Source of the DNA: Bradyrhizobium sp. SRL28
GTDB taxonomy: Bacteria > Pseudomonadota > Alphaproteobacteria > Rhizobiales > Xanthobacteraceae
Direction: 5' to 3'
DNA: 64,000 nt
Assembly (NCBI RefSeq): GCF_018596315.1
Contig: NZ_JAHEAG010000002.1
Span: 186,001 to 250,000, forward strand
Shown in pieces: positions 17,467 to 26,753 of this stretch. A model generated the notes under the pieces. The model worked only from the letters and a program-made list of their open reading frames with translations. It ran no database searches and was not told where the DNA came from. Within the stretch, counting starts at the first letter, position 1. Each line of letters begins with the position of its first letter. Made by a program: the position numbers and the translations under genes.

Positions 17467-18434
17467 GGTTGTGCAATCGTGATCCCCCAGGGCAGCTCGC
17501 CGACCTGGATCGTCTTGATGACCTTTTGCGCGGCGACGTCGATCACCGAGACGTCGTTCGACACGCCATTGGTAACCATCAGATATTTCTCGTCCGGGGT
17601 GAATGCCATGTGCCACACCCGCTGCCCCACCAGCAGATATTTGATGACCTTGTGGCTGGTGGCATCGACGACCGCGACGCGATTGGCTGGGCCGAGCGCG
17701 ACGAAAGCGGTCTTGCCGTCCTTGGTCATGCCGATGCCGACCGGCTGGATGGCTTCGCTTCGCAAGCCGGGAATCTCGAACGTAATCTTCTTCGTCACCT
17801 CCCGCTTGATCGGGTCGATCACTGAAATGGTGCCGCCGATCTCCGACGATACCCACACTTCGGAATTATCGCGCTTGAACTCGGCGAAGCGCGGGCGCGC
17901 ATCGACGAGTACGTTGGCGACGATCTGGCGCGTCTTGGTGTCGATGAAGTGCGCCATGTTGGTGGTCTCGGAAGTATTGATCAGGATTGACCCATCCGGG
18001 CTGATGGCCATGCCCTCCGGTTCGACACCGACCTGGATTTCGCCGAGACGGGCGCGCTTCTCGACGTCGATGATGGTCACCGTATTGTCGTTTTCGTTAG
18101 CGACATAGAGGATCTTGCCGTCAGCATCGAGGGCGAACAGTTCGGGGTCCGGGCCGGAGGGCAGGGTATCGACCACTTCCTGCTTGGCAACGTCGATGAC
18201 CTGAATGCTGTCGTCGTCGCCGACGGCCACGAACACAAACTTTCCATCCCTCGTGAACTCGATGCCGCGCGGCCGCTGGCCGACCTTGATGGTTTTGGTC
18301 ACTGTCCAACTGTTCGTATCGATTACCGATACGGTGTTGCTCTTCTCGTTGGACACATAGGCGATGAAGGCCGAGGCAGGGCTCACCGCCGCGAGCCAGG
18401 CAGCCAATCCGGAAAGCAGGCAACACCGCCACAT
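17463..18434 (-). CDS. PQQ-catabolism-associated YVTN beta-propeller protein (LutB-like)
   Basis: 323 aa from ATG 18434, chosen because AAGGAGGAG lies about 9 bases upstream and the signal peptide starts there; ATG 18455 (ATGA overlap with the upstream gene) is the alternative. After the signal peptide (ending ASA) come seven blades with YVSNEKSNTVSVID-like words, as in the YVTN family. Such propellers are secreted partners in PQQ dehydrogenase clusters. A role as periplasmic metal or cofactor handling protein for the lut-like system is inferred. Confidence 0.87.
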   Translation of the reverse strand: MWRCCLLSGLAAWLAAVSPASAFIAYVSNEKSNTVSVIDTNSWTVTKTIKVGQRPRGIEFTRDGKFVFVAVGDDDSIQVIDVAKQEVVDTLPSGPDPELFALDADGKILYVANENDNTVTIIDVEKRARLGEIQVGVEPEGMAISPDGSILINTSETTNMAHFIDTKTRQIVANVLVDARPRFAEFKRDNSEVWVSSEIGGTISVIDPIKREVTKKITFEIPGLRSEAIQPVGIGMTKDGKTAFVALGPANRVAVVDATSHKVIKYLLVGQRVWHMAFTPDEKYLMVTNGVSNDVSVIDVAAQKVIKTIQVGELPWGITIAQP

Positions 18435-18451
18435 ATGCAATTTCTCCTCCT

Positions 18452-19633
18452 TCATTGCAGCTTGCACTTGGTTTCCGGCCGATCGGCGCCAAGCGTGTCG
18501 AGCTCCGAAACCTGATGCAGGAATCCCTCCTGCGGCGAAACCGAGACCACCATGCGTCCATCGACCAGCAGGATCGGTTGACGAAGCTGCAGGTTCCAGT
18601 CCCGCAGCGTCAGCCGCCGGCCCTTGAACGCCGCGATGGAAAAGTCGGGCCCTTTCAGGAACTCCGATACCGCTTTTGGGTCACCAGACTTCGTGCGGGA
18701 CGCCGCTTCGCCGATCATACGCGCGGCCGTCCAGGCTTGCATGTCCAGTGCGGTCATGTGTCGCGAATTCAATTTTGTAAACCGGTTCTGGATCTGGATC
18801 GCGCCCCACTGATCCTGTGCGGCATGCCAACTCGTTGGAATCAACCCCGCCGAGCCGGCAACTGGCCGCGGGTCCCAGGTGCGGTAGGGCAGGTAGGACG
18901 CGAACACCTCGCTTTCGTCAGCCGCGACGAGGACGTCATAGGCCGGCGCCTGCTGGGTGAATACCGGTATTTGCCGCTGGATCAAGGTGACCCCGCTGTC
19001 GGTGCGACGGGCGCCGCCGGTATCCTCAAAAGTTCGCTCCTGAACGATCTTGGCGCCGAAGCGCGTCGCTGCGCGACGCAATGCGTCGGCGTACAGTTTG
19101 TCCTGGTCATGCGAGCCGACGACGAACAGCCAGCGCTTCCATTGCTTCCACACCAGATACTGGGCGAGCGCATCCGCAAGCATCGAGCGCGTCGGCGCGA
19201 CATGGATCACGTTGGCGCGACAATCCTGTTCACGCAACCGGTCGTCGATCGCGCCGGCATTCAACAGCAGCGTTCCGCGATCGCGAAGCGTGTTCGCCGC
19301 CTTCAATAAATCGTCCGCCGGAAGGTCGGCAATGATAAAACCTGTGCGCTCGGCAAGCGCTGCCGCGGCCTTCGCGACGTCCTCATTGTCCTTGAGCCGG
19401 ACTGCCTCCAGCGTGAAGTGCTGATTGAGGAACTTGCCCGTGGTGTTGTTGTCTTCGATGGCAAGGCGTGCGCCGGCAAGGCCGTCATTCTCGGCCGGCA
19501 GTTCGACGAGCGACAATTTCGGCTTGACGCCGGTACGGCCGAGGTAGCCGATGCCGATCTCGATGGGGTCGGCCGCGAGCACGGGGGTGGCCGCGATGCA
19601 AAAACCGATCGCAGCGACCAACCATCGGATCAT
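18452..19633 (-). CDS. PQQ-associated ABC substrate-binding protein (LutA-like)
   Basis: 393 aa from ATG 19633 (GGGAGGAG four bases upstream; a GTG at 19660 is also in frame). Signal peptide about residues 1-20. The fold is of the type-1 branched-chain amino-acid receptor kind (IEIGIGYLGRTG, AIEDNNTTG, LNAGAIDDRLR). It leads the five-gene operon binding protein-propeller-ATPase-permease-exported protein. The corresponding Methylorubrum protein is needed for lanthanide transport; assignment here rests on gene order and domain type. Confidence 0.82.
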   Translation of the reverse strand: MIRWLVAAIGFCIAATPVLAADPIEIGIGYLGRTGVKPKLSLVELPAENDGLAGARLAIEDNNTTGKFLNQHFTLEAVRLKDNEDVAKAAAALAERTGFIIADLPADDLLKAANTLRDRGTLLLNAGAIDDRLREQDCRANVIHVAPTRSMLADALAQYLVWKQWKRWLFVVGSHDQDKLYADALRRAATRFGAKIVQERTFEDTGGARRTDSGVTLIQRQIPVFTQQAPAYDVLVAADESEVFASYLPYRTWDPRPVAGSAGLIPTSWHAAQDQWGAIQIQNRFTKLNSRHMTALDMQAWTAARMIGEAASRTKSGDPKAVSEFLKGPDFSIAAFKGRRLTLRDWNLQLRQPILLVDGRMVVSVSPQEGFLHQVSELDTLGADRPETKCKLQ

Positions 19634-19648
19634 GGCTCCTCCCTGACA

Positions 19649-19678
19649 GGCCTTTTTCACGCTGCCGCGTGAAAGGCC
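19649..19678 (-). other. Stem-loop in the leader of the lut-like operon
   Basis: Arms 19649-19662 and 19667-19678 pair over 12 bp with two unpaired T residues in one arm and a four-base loop. It sits 16-45 bases upstream of the ATG at 19633, between fghA and the lut-like operon, both read leftwards. No T-run follows, so it is more likely a 5' leader structure or a weak attenuator than a full terminator. Confidence 0.45.
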
Positions 19679-19749
19679 CTAGGCTTGAACCATGACCGAA
19701 TTGTCTTGGCTTGCAACCCAATTCTCCGTTGGGGCGGCATCACGCCGCT

Positions 19750-20595
19750 TCAGCCCTTCAGGCGCTCGGCGTGCCAGCGCAGATGATCGGACATGAACGT
19801 GGAGATGAAGTAGTAGCTGTGGTCATAGCCGGGTTGCCGGCGCAAGGTGAGGGGGATTTTGGCTTTCTCGCAGGCGCTTTGCAGCAGCTCCGGGCGGAGC
19901 TGTTCCGTCAGAAACTGATCGGCATCGCCGTAGTCGACCAAGAGATCGGACACTCTGGCGCCATCCTCGATCAACGCAACCGCATCATGCTTGCGCCATG
20001 CCTGCCGGTCGTTGCCAAGGTAGCCGCCGAGCGCCTTGATGCCCCATGGCGCCTGCGAGGGAGCGACGATCGGCGAAAACGCGCTTGCAGCGCGATAGCG
20101 GTCGGGATGGCGCAGCGCGACCGTCAGTGCACCGTGGCCGCCCATGGAGTGGCCGAGAATGGATTGCCGATTGGGATCGACGGGAAAATTTTCGGCGACC
20201 AGTTTCGGCAGTTCTTCCGTAACATAACTCCACATCCGGTAATTGCGGGCGAATGGCTCCTGCGTCGCATCGACATAGAAGCCGGCGCCAAGTCCGAAAT
20301 CATAGGCATTGGCGGGATCGCCGGGCACGCCTTCGCCGCGCGGGCTGGTGTCGGGCGCAGCGAAGATCAATCCAAGCGCGGCGCAGGCGCTGCGGAATTC
20401 GCCCTTTTCCGTCACGTTGGCGTGGGTGCAGGTCAGGCCGGAGAGATACCAGGCCACCGGCAGCCTGGCGCCGCCGGCGTGCGGAGGGACATAGACCGAG
20501 AAGGTCATGTCGGTCCCGGTTTCGCGGCTGGAGTGCTTGTAAACGCCCTGCACACCGTTGTGCGATTTGTTGAGCGAAACGGTTTGCATCTTCAT
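19750..20595 (-). CDS. fghA: S-formylglutathione hydrolase
   Basis: 281 aa, the normal length for the family. It hydrolyses S-formylglutathione to formate and glutathione in the cytoplasm, the last step of glutathione-linked formaldehyde oxidation. The serine hydrolase motif GHSMGG carries the nucleophile S150, with a likely Asp in VDYGDADQFL and His in PGYDHSYYF. Family words LSGLTC and SPRGEG are present. It serves the same pathway as flhA and gfa 9-11 kb away and lies beside the two-component genes, as in the flh region of Paracoccus. Confidence 0.95.
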   Translation of the reverse strand: MKMQTVSLNKSHNGVQGVYKHSSRETGTDMTFSVYVPPHAGGARLPVAWYLSGLTCTHANVTEKGEFRSACAALGLIFAAPDTSPRGEGVPGDPANAYDFGLGAGFYVDATQEPFARNYRMWSYVTEELPKLVAENFPVDPNRQSILGHSMGGHGALTVALRHPDRYRAASAFSPIVAPSQAPWGIKALGGYLGNDRQAWRKHDAVALIEDGARVSDLLVDYGDADQFLTEQLRPELLQSACEKAKIPLTLRRQPGYDHSYYFISTFMSDHLRWHAERLKG

Positions 20596-20628
20596 GAATT
20601 GACCACTCCAGCGCCGCGCCACGTCATC

Positions 20629-21255
20629 TCAAGCCACGCGGTTCTCGATTGCTAACCGCACCAGTTCGGCAGATGTACGCACGCCGAGCTTCTGGCGCAT
20701 GATCGAGGATGTATTGGCGACCGTCTTGTAGGAGGAATGGACCAACCAAGCAATTTCGGACAGACTTTTTCCGGCACTGAGCAGGCGCAATATTTCCATC
20801 TCGCGCGAAGTCAGTTTTGAAAGCGGGCTCTGGGCGAACGAGGGTCTCGCGAATGCAATACTTCGCGCCATCGCCGGCGGCAGATAAACTCCTCCCTTTG
20901 CAACTTCACGGATGGCCTCAACCAGGTCCTGGGGATCCCCGGTTTTGGAAACATAACCCTTGGCGCCGACTTGGATGGCGCGCGCGGCGAATACCGGATC
21001 ATCGTTCATGCTGAACATGATGATACGTACCGACGCATCGCGCCCGAGGAGGCGTCGCGCCAGTTCAAACCCGGACACCGTCGGCAGGTTGATATCGAGC
21101 ACGCAGATATCAGGATGACGTTCGCCGAACACGCGCTCGCCACTCTCCGCGTCGGAGGCCTCCAATATGTCGATCTCGGGGTCGTCCGCGAACAGGGCAC
21201 GGCACCCCGAAGCAACGATACGATGGTCATCAACGATCAGAACGCGCATTGGCAT
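20629..21255 (-). CDS. NarL/FixJ-family response regulator (FlhR/MoxX-like)
   Basis: 208 aa. A receiver domain (about residues 3-120) has the acidic pair D9-D10 and phosphoacceptor D54 in LDINLP, and the conserved K in YVSK. The C-terminal LuxR-type HTH starts at LTSREMEILRLLSAGKS. ATG 21255 is used; ATG 21249 two codons later is possible. It is divergent from the kinase at 21479. By location beside fghA and in an xox island it resembles the FlhSR pair controlling methanol oxidation in Paracoccus. It is the best candidate to bind the tandem boxes at 5821, 21437 and 26754. Confidence 0.88.
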   Translation of the reverse strand: MPMRVLIVDDHRIVASGCRALFADDPEIDILEASDAESGERVFGERHPDICVLDINLPTVSGFELARRLLGRDASVRIIMFSMNDDPVFAARAIQVGAKGYVSKTGDPQDLVEAIREVAKGGVYLPPAMARSIAFARPSFAQSPLSKLTSREMEILRLLSAGKSLSEIAWLVHSSYKTVANTSSIMRQKLGVRTSAELVRLAIENRVA

Positions 21256-21436
21256 TGGTCCCGAATACCCGCGTCGATCCCGTTGCTGCACCACATCAGG
21301 TGAGACGCGGCACCGATGTCGGAGCGATACTTGCCGTCGATGGTCATGCAACCCGAGCGATGTTGCTGTACGCTTCGATTAGATAGACGCCTATTTTATC
21401 TGTCAACGCTCCCCTGGATGCGGAACCGAAGACGAC

Positions 21437-21473
21437 TTCGCTCCCAGACAAAGGCGATTTCACTCCTGGACAA
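21437..21473 (+). promoter_or_regulatory. Tandem TTCNCTYYYRRRCAA boxes between the two-component genes
   Basis: Two copies, at 21437-21451 and 21459-21473, 22 bp apart; the similarity extends to 19 bp with 16 matches (ending ACAAAGGC in both). They lie in the 223-base divergent region, ending 5 bases before the kinase ATG and about 180 bases upstream of the response-regulator ATG. This arrangement fits autoregulation of the regulator gene or repression of the kinase. Confidence 0.6.
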
Positions 21474-21478
21474 AGGCC

Positions 21479-22846
21479 ATGTGGCAAAAATTTTCGTTGC
21501 GAGACCGGATCAACTTGCTGCTCGCGCTCGTCCTCGCGCTCGGCTTAGCCGTCAATATTACGCGACTTGTGCTCGAGGCCGGGCCCCGCGTCCAGGCCGA
21601 AGATCAAAGCGTCATACGGCTGGCGCGTGAATTTATCGACACGATCGTTGCGGGACTGAAGGAGGCGCCGGACGCAGACGTGCGGCTGAACCAGATTGTT
21701 CACGACCTCAACCGGCTTCGCCACGTCAGTATCACGCGGCAGGGTGAAGCGGTCGAGAGATCCGGGGCAGCGGCCAACCCGGACGACAATGCCGATGCAC
21801 GCTCGCCGCCGGCATGGTTTGTCACGCTTGTTCACCCCGAAAAGACCACGGTGAACGTGCCGATTTCGATCCAGGGAAAGCCGGGATCGCTCCTGATCAC
21901 ATCGCATCCGAACGACGAGGTGGCCGAGATCTGGGATGGAATTATCACCCAACTCCAGATCGGCACGGTGATTGCCATCGTTCTTTTCCTCATTACGACC
22001 AGGGTCGTCAGCCGGGCGCTTGCGCCAATCCAGACGCTTTCGGAAGCAATGACGAAAATCGAAGCCGGTAGCTACGACACGCGCGTGAAACCGGATGGCC
22101 CACCAGAACTCGTTGTCATTTGCGACAAGTTGAATCACCTTGCGGCCACTCTGGGCAACGCCGTTGACGACAAGAGGCGTCTGGCCGAGCGCGTCGTCTC
22201 GCTGCAGGATGTCGAACGCAAGGAAATTGCACGCGAGCTGCACGATGAGTTTGGGCCCTATCTCTTTGCTTTGCGAGCGCACGCCAGTGCGTTGACGCGG
22301 ATCGCAGATGCAAGGGATCCGAACGTGGAGGCCACGCGAAAGCACGGCAACGCCATACTGGAACAGGTGAATGCCTTGCAGCAATCCAATCGGCGGGTTC
22401 TTGAAAAGCTGCGGCCGGTGGGGCTGACGGAGCTTGGTCTTCGCGAAGCGCTTGGCGCGCTCCTGCGTCTATGGGGGGAGTCGCATCCCGAAATCGCTAT
22501 CGAAACGGCAATCTCGCAGTCGCTGGGCGACGCAGGCGAGACGGCCGATTTGACGATCTACCGCACCATTCAGGAAGCACTGACCAACGTCTTTCGTCAT
22601 GCGGGCGCCACCTCTGTCAACGTAACCGTTGAGCCCATTGAGCTGTCGTCGGGATTGACCGGACGAGGCGGCGCTTTGGTGCGGGTCCGCGACAATGGCG
22701 GCGGATTGAGGCCGGATCACAAGCTTGGTCTTGGGCTCACGGGAATGCGGGAGCGCATTCTGGCGCTGGGGGGCTCGCTCACGATTGCTTCCGGAGACAG
22801 CGGCGTAACCGTGGAGGCGGTGGTTCCGAGGGACGCGCGTTACTGA
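21479..22846 (+). CDS. Sensor histidine kinase, NarX/UhpB type (FlhS/MoxY-like)
   Basis: 455 aa membrane kinase. First membrane segment at about residues 12-32, a periplasmic domain of about 125 residues, second segment at 160-178, then HAMP (ALAPIQTLSEAMTKIEAG), a HisKA_3 dimerisation domain with phosphoaccepting H255 in ARELHDEFG, and a HATPase domain with the N-box EALTNVFRHA and GLGLTGMRERI. Partner of the NarL-type regulator read in the opposite direction. The signal sensed is unknown; methanol, formaldehyde or a lanthanide state are reasonable guesses from context. Weak ribosome-binding site. Confidence 0.9.
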   Translation: MWQKFSLRDRINLLLALVLALGLAVNITRLVLEAGPRVQAEDQSVIRLAREFIDTIVAGLKEAPDADVRLNQIVHDLNRLRHVSITRQGEAVERSGAAANPDDNADARSPPAWFVTLVHPEKTTVNVPISIQGKPGSLLITSHPNDEVAEIWDGIITQLQIGTVIAIVLFLITTRVVSRALAPIQTLSEAMTKIEAGSYDTRVKPDGPPELVVICDKLNHLAATLGNAVDDKRRLAERVVSLQDVERKEIARELHDEFGPYLFALRAHASALTRIADARDPNVEATRKHGNAILEQVNALQQSNRRVLEKLRPVGLTELGLREALGALLRLWGESHPEIAIETAISQSLGDAGETADLTIYRTIQEALTNVFRHAGATSVNVTVEPIELSSGLTGRGGALVRVRDNGGGLRPDHKLGLGLTGMRERILALGGSLTIASGDSGVTVEAVVPRDARY

Positions 22847-22972
22847 TTCGGGAATTTTTCCCGCCGTGGTCGGGACGTTTTGAATGGTGCGAGATCCGAT
22901 TGGCGTCCTAAGATCATCCGCAACCAACCGGCGGGGACCAATGCGGCCGGTATGGAATGGGGATGAAACAGA

Positions 22973-25405
22973 ATGGGCGCTCGATTCCTGTATATTGGGA
23001 CACTATCGCTATGTCTCGTTCCCGGGATCGAACGTGCCGAGGCCCAAACCGCGTCCAGAGATAGCGAAGTCTTGCCCGCCATCGAGGTCACTGCCCCAAC
23101 GACATCAGCCAGACCAGCGGCCCGACCAGCCCGCGGCAGTACCGCACCTCGAGCCACCCGAAATGTGCGTAGGGTCTATGTCTATCCGACCGCGCCTACG
23201 CCGGTCGCCGGTACGGGAATTGATGTCGACAAGGTGCCGGCAGCGATCAATGCCGTTGGTGCCGCGCAGATTGCGCGAACCGACTCGCTGAACATTACCG
23301 ACGCCCTGCAGCAACACGTGCCGGGCCTCATCGTCAGCGACACTACCGGAAATCCATTTATGCCGGGCATACAGTTTCGAGGTTTTGATTCGTCTCCGGT
23401 CGCCGGTACTCCTCAGGGATTGGCGGTTTACCAGAACGGCATGCGCATCAACGAAGCGTTCGGCGACACTGTTAATTGGGACTTGATCCCGACCGCTGCG
23501 ATCAGATCGGTCACCGTCGTAACCAACAATCCCGCGTTCGGTCTCAATGCGCTGGGCGGAGCTGTCAACGTACTGATGAAGGACGGCTTCAACTATAAGG
23601 GTGCCGAAATCAACACGATGGGGGGCTCGTTCGGGCGCATCCAGAGTTCGGCGCAGTATGGCCAGCAGTTCGGCAATTGGTCGGTCTACGGTGCGCTCGA
23701 AGGCGTGCGTGACAACGGATACCGCAATTTTTCGGAATCAGCTATTCGGCGTTTCTATGGCGATGTCGGCTACCGGACCGATAGCAGCGAATTTCACCTC
23801 AATGTAGGCGTTGCCAAAAACAATTTCGGCGCATCGGCGGCGGTGCCGGTCGAACTGCTGCAGAACTATTGGGGCGCGACCTATACAACACCGCAGACCA
23901 CCGACAATCGTGTTGCCTACGCCAATCTGACCGGAAAGGTCGAGGTGACGCCGACCTGGACGATCGACGGTTCTGTGCGCGTCCGCACGTTCCGTCAGAA
24001 GACTGTGGACGGAAACCCGACCGAGACGGAGCGATGTGCCGCCGATCCGGGGCTGCTTTGCTTCAACGACGATGACGTGCCGGCAAACGGTCTCAACGGA
24101 GTCCAGCTTGCAAATCCTTTCCCCGCGGACGCGGTGCTGGGACAGATCGATCGGACAACGACCCGTTCGACGACGACAGGGGCTACCCTGCAGGCAACCA
24201 ACACCGACCAGTTATTCGGACACAACAACCAATTCATGGTCGGCACCAGTTTCGACTCCGGCGTCACCCGCTTCGGAGCCAGCGCGGAACTGGGCACGAT
24301 CGGCTCAAATTACGTCGTCAATGGCAGCGGGATATTTCTCGGACGGTCCGGCGAACCGATTTCGATCGGACCTGTCTCGCTTCGAGCCACTAACCAGTAC
24401 ACCGGCATCTATGCGCTCGACACGTTCGACGTGACGGACAGGTTCTCAATCGCGGGCGGTGGCCGGTTCAACTATGCCAGCATCGTGCTTCAAGATCAGA
24501 TCGGCACCGACCTCAACGGCAACCACACGTTCAGCCGCTTTAACCCAATGATCGGCGGCACCTACAAAATTACGCCTGAAGTGACGGCCTATGCCGGGTA
24601 TTCTGAAGCCAATCGGGCGCCGACCCCGCTGGAACTCGCATGCTCCGACCCTGCGCGCCCCTGTATCGTCGCGGCATTCCTGATCGCGGATCCGCCGCTG
24701 AAGCAGGTCATATCCCGTACCGTTGAGGCCGGATTCCGCGGCACCAAGGAGCTGAATATCGGAACGCTCGGATGGAAGATCGGCGCGTTCCGCGCGACCA
24801 ATGCCGATGACATCCTGGCGATTCCCAGTCCGGAGGTGCAGGGCTTTGGCTATTTCCAGAACGTGGGCAGGACGCGGCGCCAGGGTATCGAGGCCCAGGT
24901 CAATCTGACGTCGAAGACGCTGCAACTACACGCCAGCTATGCCCTCGTCGATGCGCGCTTCCTCGACGCCCTACAACTTGACTCCCGCAGCCCGTTCGCC
25001 GTCGACGGCATTATCCAAGTCGTGCCGGGAAACCGGATTCCGGCCATCCCTCGCAACCGGGTCAAATTCGGCATCGATTATTCTGTCACCGATGCCTTCA
25101 AGGTCGGCGGCGACGCTTTGTTCGTCGCCAGCCAGTATTTTGCCGGCGATGAATCCAACCAGGCGGCGAGGTTGCCCGGGTATTCGGTTTTCAACCTGCA
25201 CGCCTCGTATCAGATCAACAAGACGTATCAGCTCTACGGCCGCGTCGATAATATCTTCGACAATCGCTATGCGACGTACGGGACGTTCTTCGAGACCGGG
25301 GACATACCGAATTTCGCCAATGGCGGCGCGGCTTTCACCGACCCTCGCACGGTCAGCCCGGCGCGGCCGCGCGCCTTTTACGCGGGCCTGAAGGCAACTT
25401 GGTAG
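22973..25405 (+). CDS. TonB-dependent outer-membrane receptor (candidate lanthanophore receptor)
   Basis: 810 aa with a signal peptide ending about residue 24 (AEA). A possible TonB box (LPAIEVTAP) is followed by the plug domain (INITDALQQHVPG-type region, RGFDSSPVAG) and a barrel ending in an aromatic residue (YAGLKATW). It lies between the kinase and xoxF. In Methylorubrum a TonB receptor (LutH) imports chelated lanthanides for XoxF, so lanthanide uptake is the most attractive role; an iron siderophore receptor cannot be excluded from sequence. Confidence 0.9.
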   Translation: MGARFLYIGTLSLCLVPGIERAEAQTASRDSEVLPAIEVTAPTTSARPAARPARGSTAPRATRNVRRVYVYPTAPTPVAGTGIDVDKVPAAINAVGAAQIARTDSLNITDALQQHVPGLIVSDTTGNPFMPGIQFRGFDSSPVAGTPQGLAVYQNGMRINEAFGDTVNWDLIPTAAIRSVTVVTNNPAFGLNALGGAVNVLMKDGFNYKGAEINTMGGSFGRIQSSAQYGQQFGNWSVYGALEGVRDNGYRNFSESAIRRFYGDVGYRTDSSEFHLNVGVAKNNFGASAAVPVELLQNYWGATYTTPQTTDNRVAYANLTGKVEVTPTWTIDGSVRVRTFRQKTVDGNPTETERCAADPGLLCFNDDDVPANGLNGVQLANPFPADAVLGQIDRTTTRSTTTGATLQATNTDQLFGHNNQFMVGTSFDSGVTRFGASAELGTIGSNYVVNGSGIFLGRSGEPISIGPVSLRATNQYTGIYALDTFDVTDRFSIAGGGRFNYASIVLQDQIGTDLNGNHTFSRFNPMIGGTYKITPEVTAYAGYSEANRAPTPLELACSDPARPCIVAAFLIADPPLKQVISRTVEAGFRGTKELNIGTLGWKIGAFRATNADDILAIPSPEVQGFGYFQNVGRTRRQGIEAQVNLTSKTLQLHASYALVDARFLDALQLDSRSPFAVDGIIQVVPGNRIPAIPRNRVKFGIDYSVTDAFKVGGDALFVASQYFAGDESNQAARLPGYSVFNLHASYQINKTYQLYGRVDNIFDNRYATYGTFFETGDIPNFANGGAAFTDPRTVSPARPRAFYAGLKATW

Positions 25406-25515
25406 TGTCGTGGGGCAATCATCGCGGCAGACACGGCGGGAGGATACGAAGCGATTCGTCGCGACTAAAGATCCGCGGCAGCGCGTCAGCTTACCGTGCG
25501 GCTTTGACGCTCTTT

Positions 25516-26484
25516 TCAGGAAACGTCCGGCGCCGGATCGGCGCAGTGCGCCTTGTGGATGGCGGAGGGAACGAACCCGAAATGCTTCCGGAACACGCGG
25601 CTGAAGTGCGACGAACTGGAAAAGCCCCACGAAAATGCGACGTCCGTGATCGTCTTTCCGTTCTGGGTCTCCAGCTCCTGCCGGCAGTGCAGCAGCCTCG
25701 CCCGCCAGATATAATCGCTGACGGTCATGCCCTTGTCGCTGAACAGCATGTGCAGATAGCGCTTGGTGCAGCCCAATGCCGCCGAGATCTGGTCGATGCA
25801 AAGCTCCGGGTCTCGCAAATGCTCGCGGATGAACGCCTGGGCCCGGATGTACATCGCTTCGGGACCGACGCGATCGAACATCGTGTCGGCCTCGCGCAGC
25901 GGCAACAGCAAGAGATCGATCAGCGAATCAGCGACGCCGATGGCGTTGTAGGGCGACAGTCTGTTCGCTTCGTCAAACGCGGTGTGCACGAAGTCGTAGG
26001 CGATGCGGCCGGTGCCGTTACGCGCGGAGAGCTTGCACGGCAACATCTTCGCCGTGCGGAAGCCGCGCTCGTGAAGCAGTGCCTTTGGAACGATCACGAC
26101 CTCGTGCCGGGTCAACGAGGGGCTGACGATCGTGTGCGGACAGGAGACGTCATAAGCGAGGCAATCGCCGGGCATGATGTCGATGCGACGGCCGCCCTGT
26201 TCGAAATGCGAGATGCCGTAGGTCTGGAACAGTATCTTGACGTAGGGGTGTTCGCTCAGTTTCGTGCCTGAGACCGTGTGCGCGATGCGATGCTGGCTCG
26301 CCTCGATCTGACACAGTTTCAGCTGCGAGACGGTTGTGTAGTTTATCCGCCCCTCGAGCGAAGAGCCTTCCAGCGGATCGACATCGAATTGGCCGCAGAG
26401 ATCGGTCAGGGCATCTGACCAAGTTTGGAGCTGCTTCTTTGGCGCCAACCCTGACGTGCTGAGTGAGCGGACTGGATCGGACAT
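25516..26484 (-). CDS. AraC-family transcriptional regulator
   Basis: 322 aa from ATG 26484 (a GTG at 26538 is in frame). The N-terminal ligand domain resembles the AraC-binding-like cupin type (HPYVKILFQTYGISHFEQGGRR), and the C-terminal double HTH is complete (ISAALGCTKRYLHMLFSDKG and ITDVAFSWGFSSSSHFSRVFRKHFG). It is divergent from xoxF across about 400 bases and may regulate it. Related regulators control quinoprotein alcohol dehydrogenases in other bacteria. Confidence 0.88.
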   Translation of the reverse strand: MSDPVRSLSTSGLAPKKQLQTWSDALTDLCGQFDVDPLEGSSLEGRINYTTVSQLKLCQIEASQHRIAHTVSGTKLSEHPYVKILFQTYGISHFEQGGRRIDIMPGDCLAYDVSCPHTIVSPSLTRHEVVIVPKALLHERGFRTAKMLPCKLSARNGTGRIAYDFVHTAFDEANRLSPYNAIGVADSLIDLLLLPLREADTMFDRVGPEAMYIRAQAFIREHLRDPELCIDQISAALGCTKRYLHMLFSDKGMTVSDYIWRARLLHCRQELETQNGKTITDVAFSWGFSSSSHFSRVFRKHFGFVPSAIHKAHCADPAPDVS

Positions 26485-26753
26485 GGCCCAAGCACCGATT
26501 CGAGAACAGGCCGCGACCTCGGCAAAAGCTTCGGTCACAGGACGCTACATTTGACTCAACTTAAGGCAGTCCTAGGAAAGTCGCGCAGATTCTTCCCAAT
26601 ATCCCTTTGACAATCCTCCAACTTAGTTTCGGCTGCGTCAAGGGGAACCTCGACCCCGGGAAGCGGTGGTATTTGTGGGAACAAGCCCACGATTGATGCT
26701 TCGCAGCATAAGATGAGGCTCCCGACGGCTCAAAATTAAAAAGTTCATTGTGT

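Noticed and set aside
16771..18108. Long open frame on the plus strand (445 codons)
   Set aside because: Antisense to the PQQ-associated ATPase and propeller genes, which show complete family motifs.
23173..23220. Repetitive Pro/Thr/Ala coding in the TonB receptor N-terminus considered as a repeat element
   Set aside because: It is a low-complexity linker inside the protein, not a DNA repeat array; no CRISPR-like spacing anywhere in the window.
26607..26612. TTGACA as a -35 box for xoxF
   Set aside because: No -10-like hexamer lies 16-18 bases downstream, and it is about 275 bases from the start codon.
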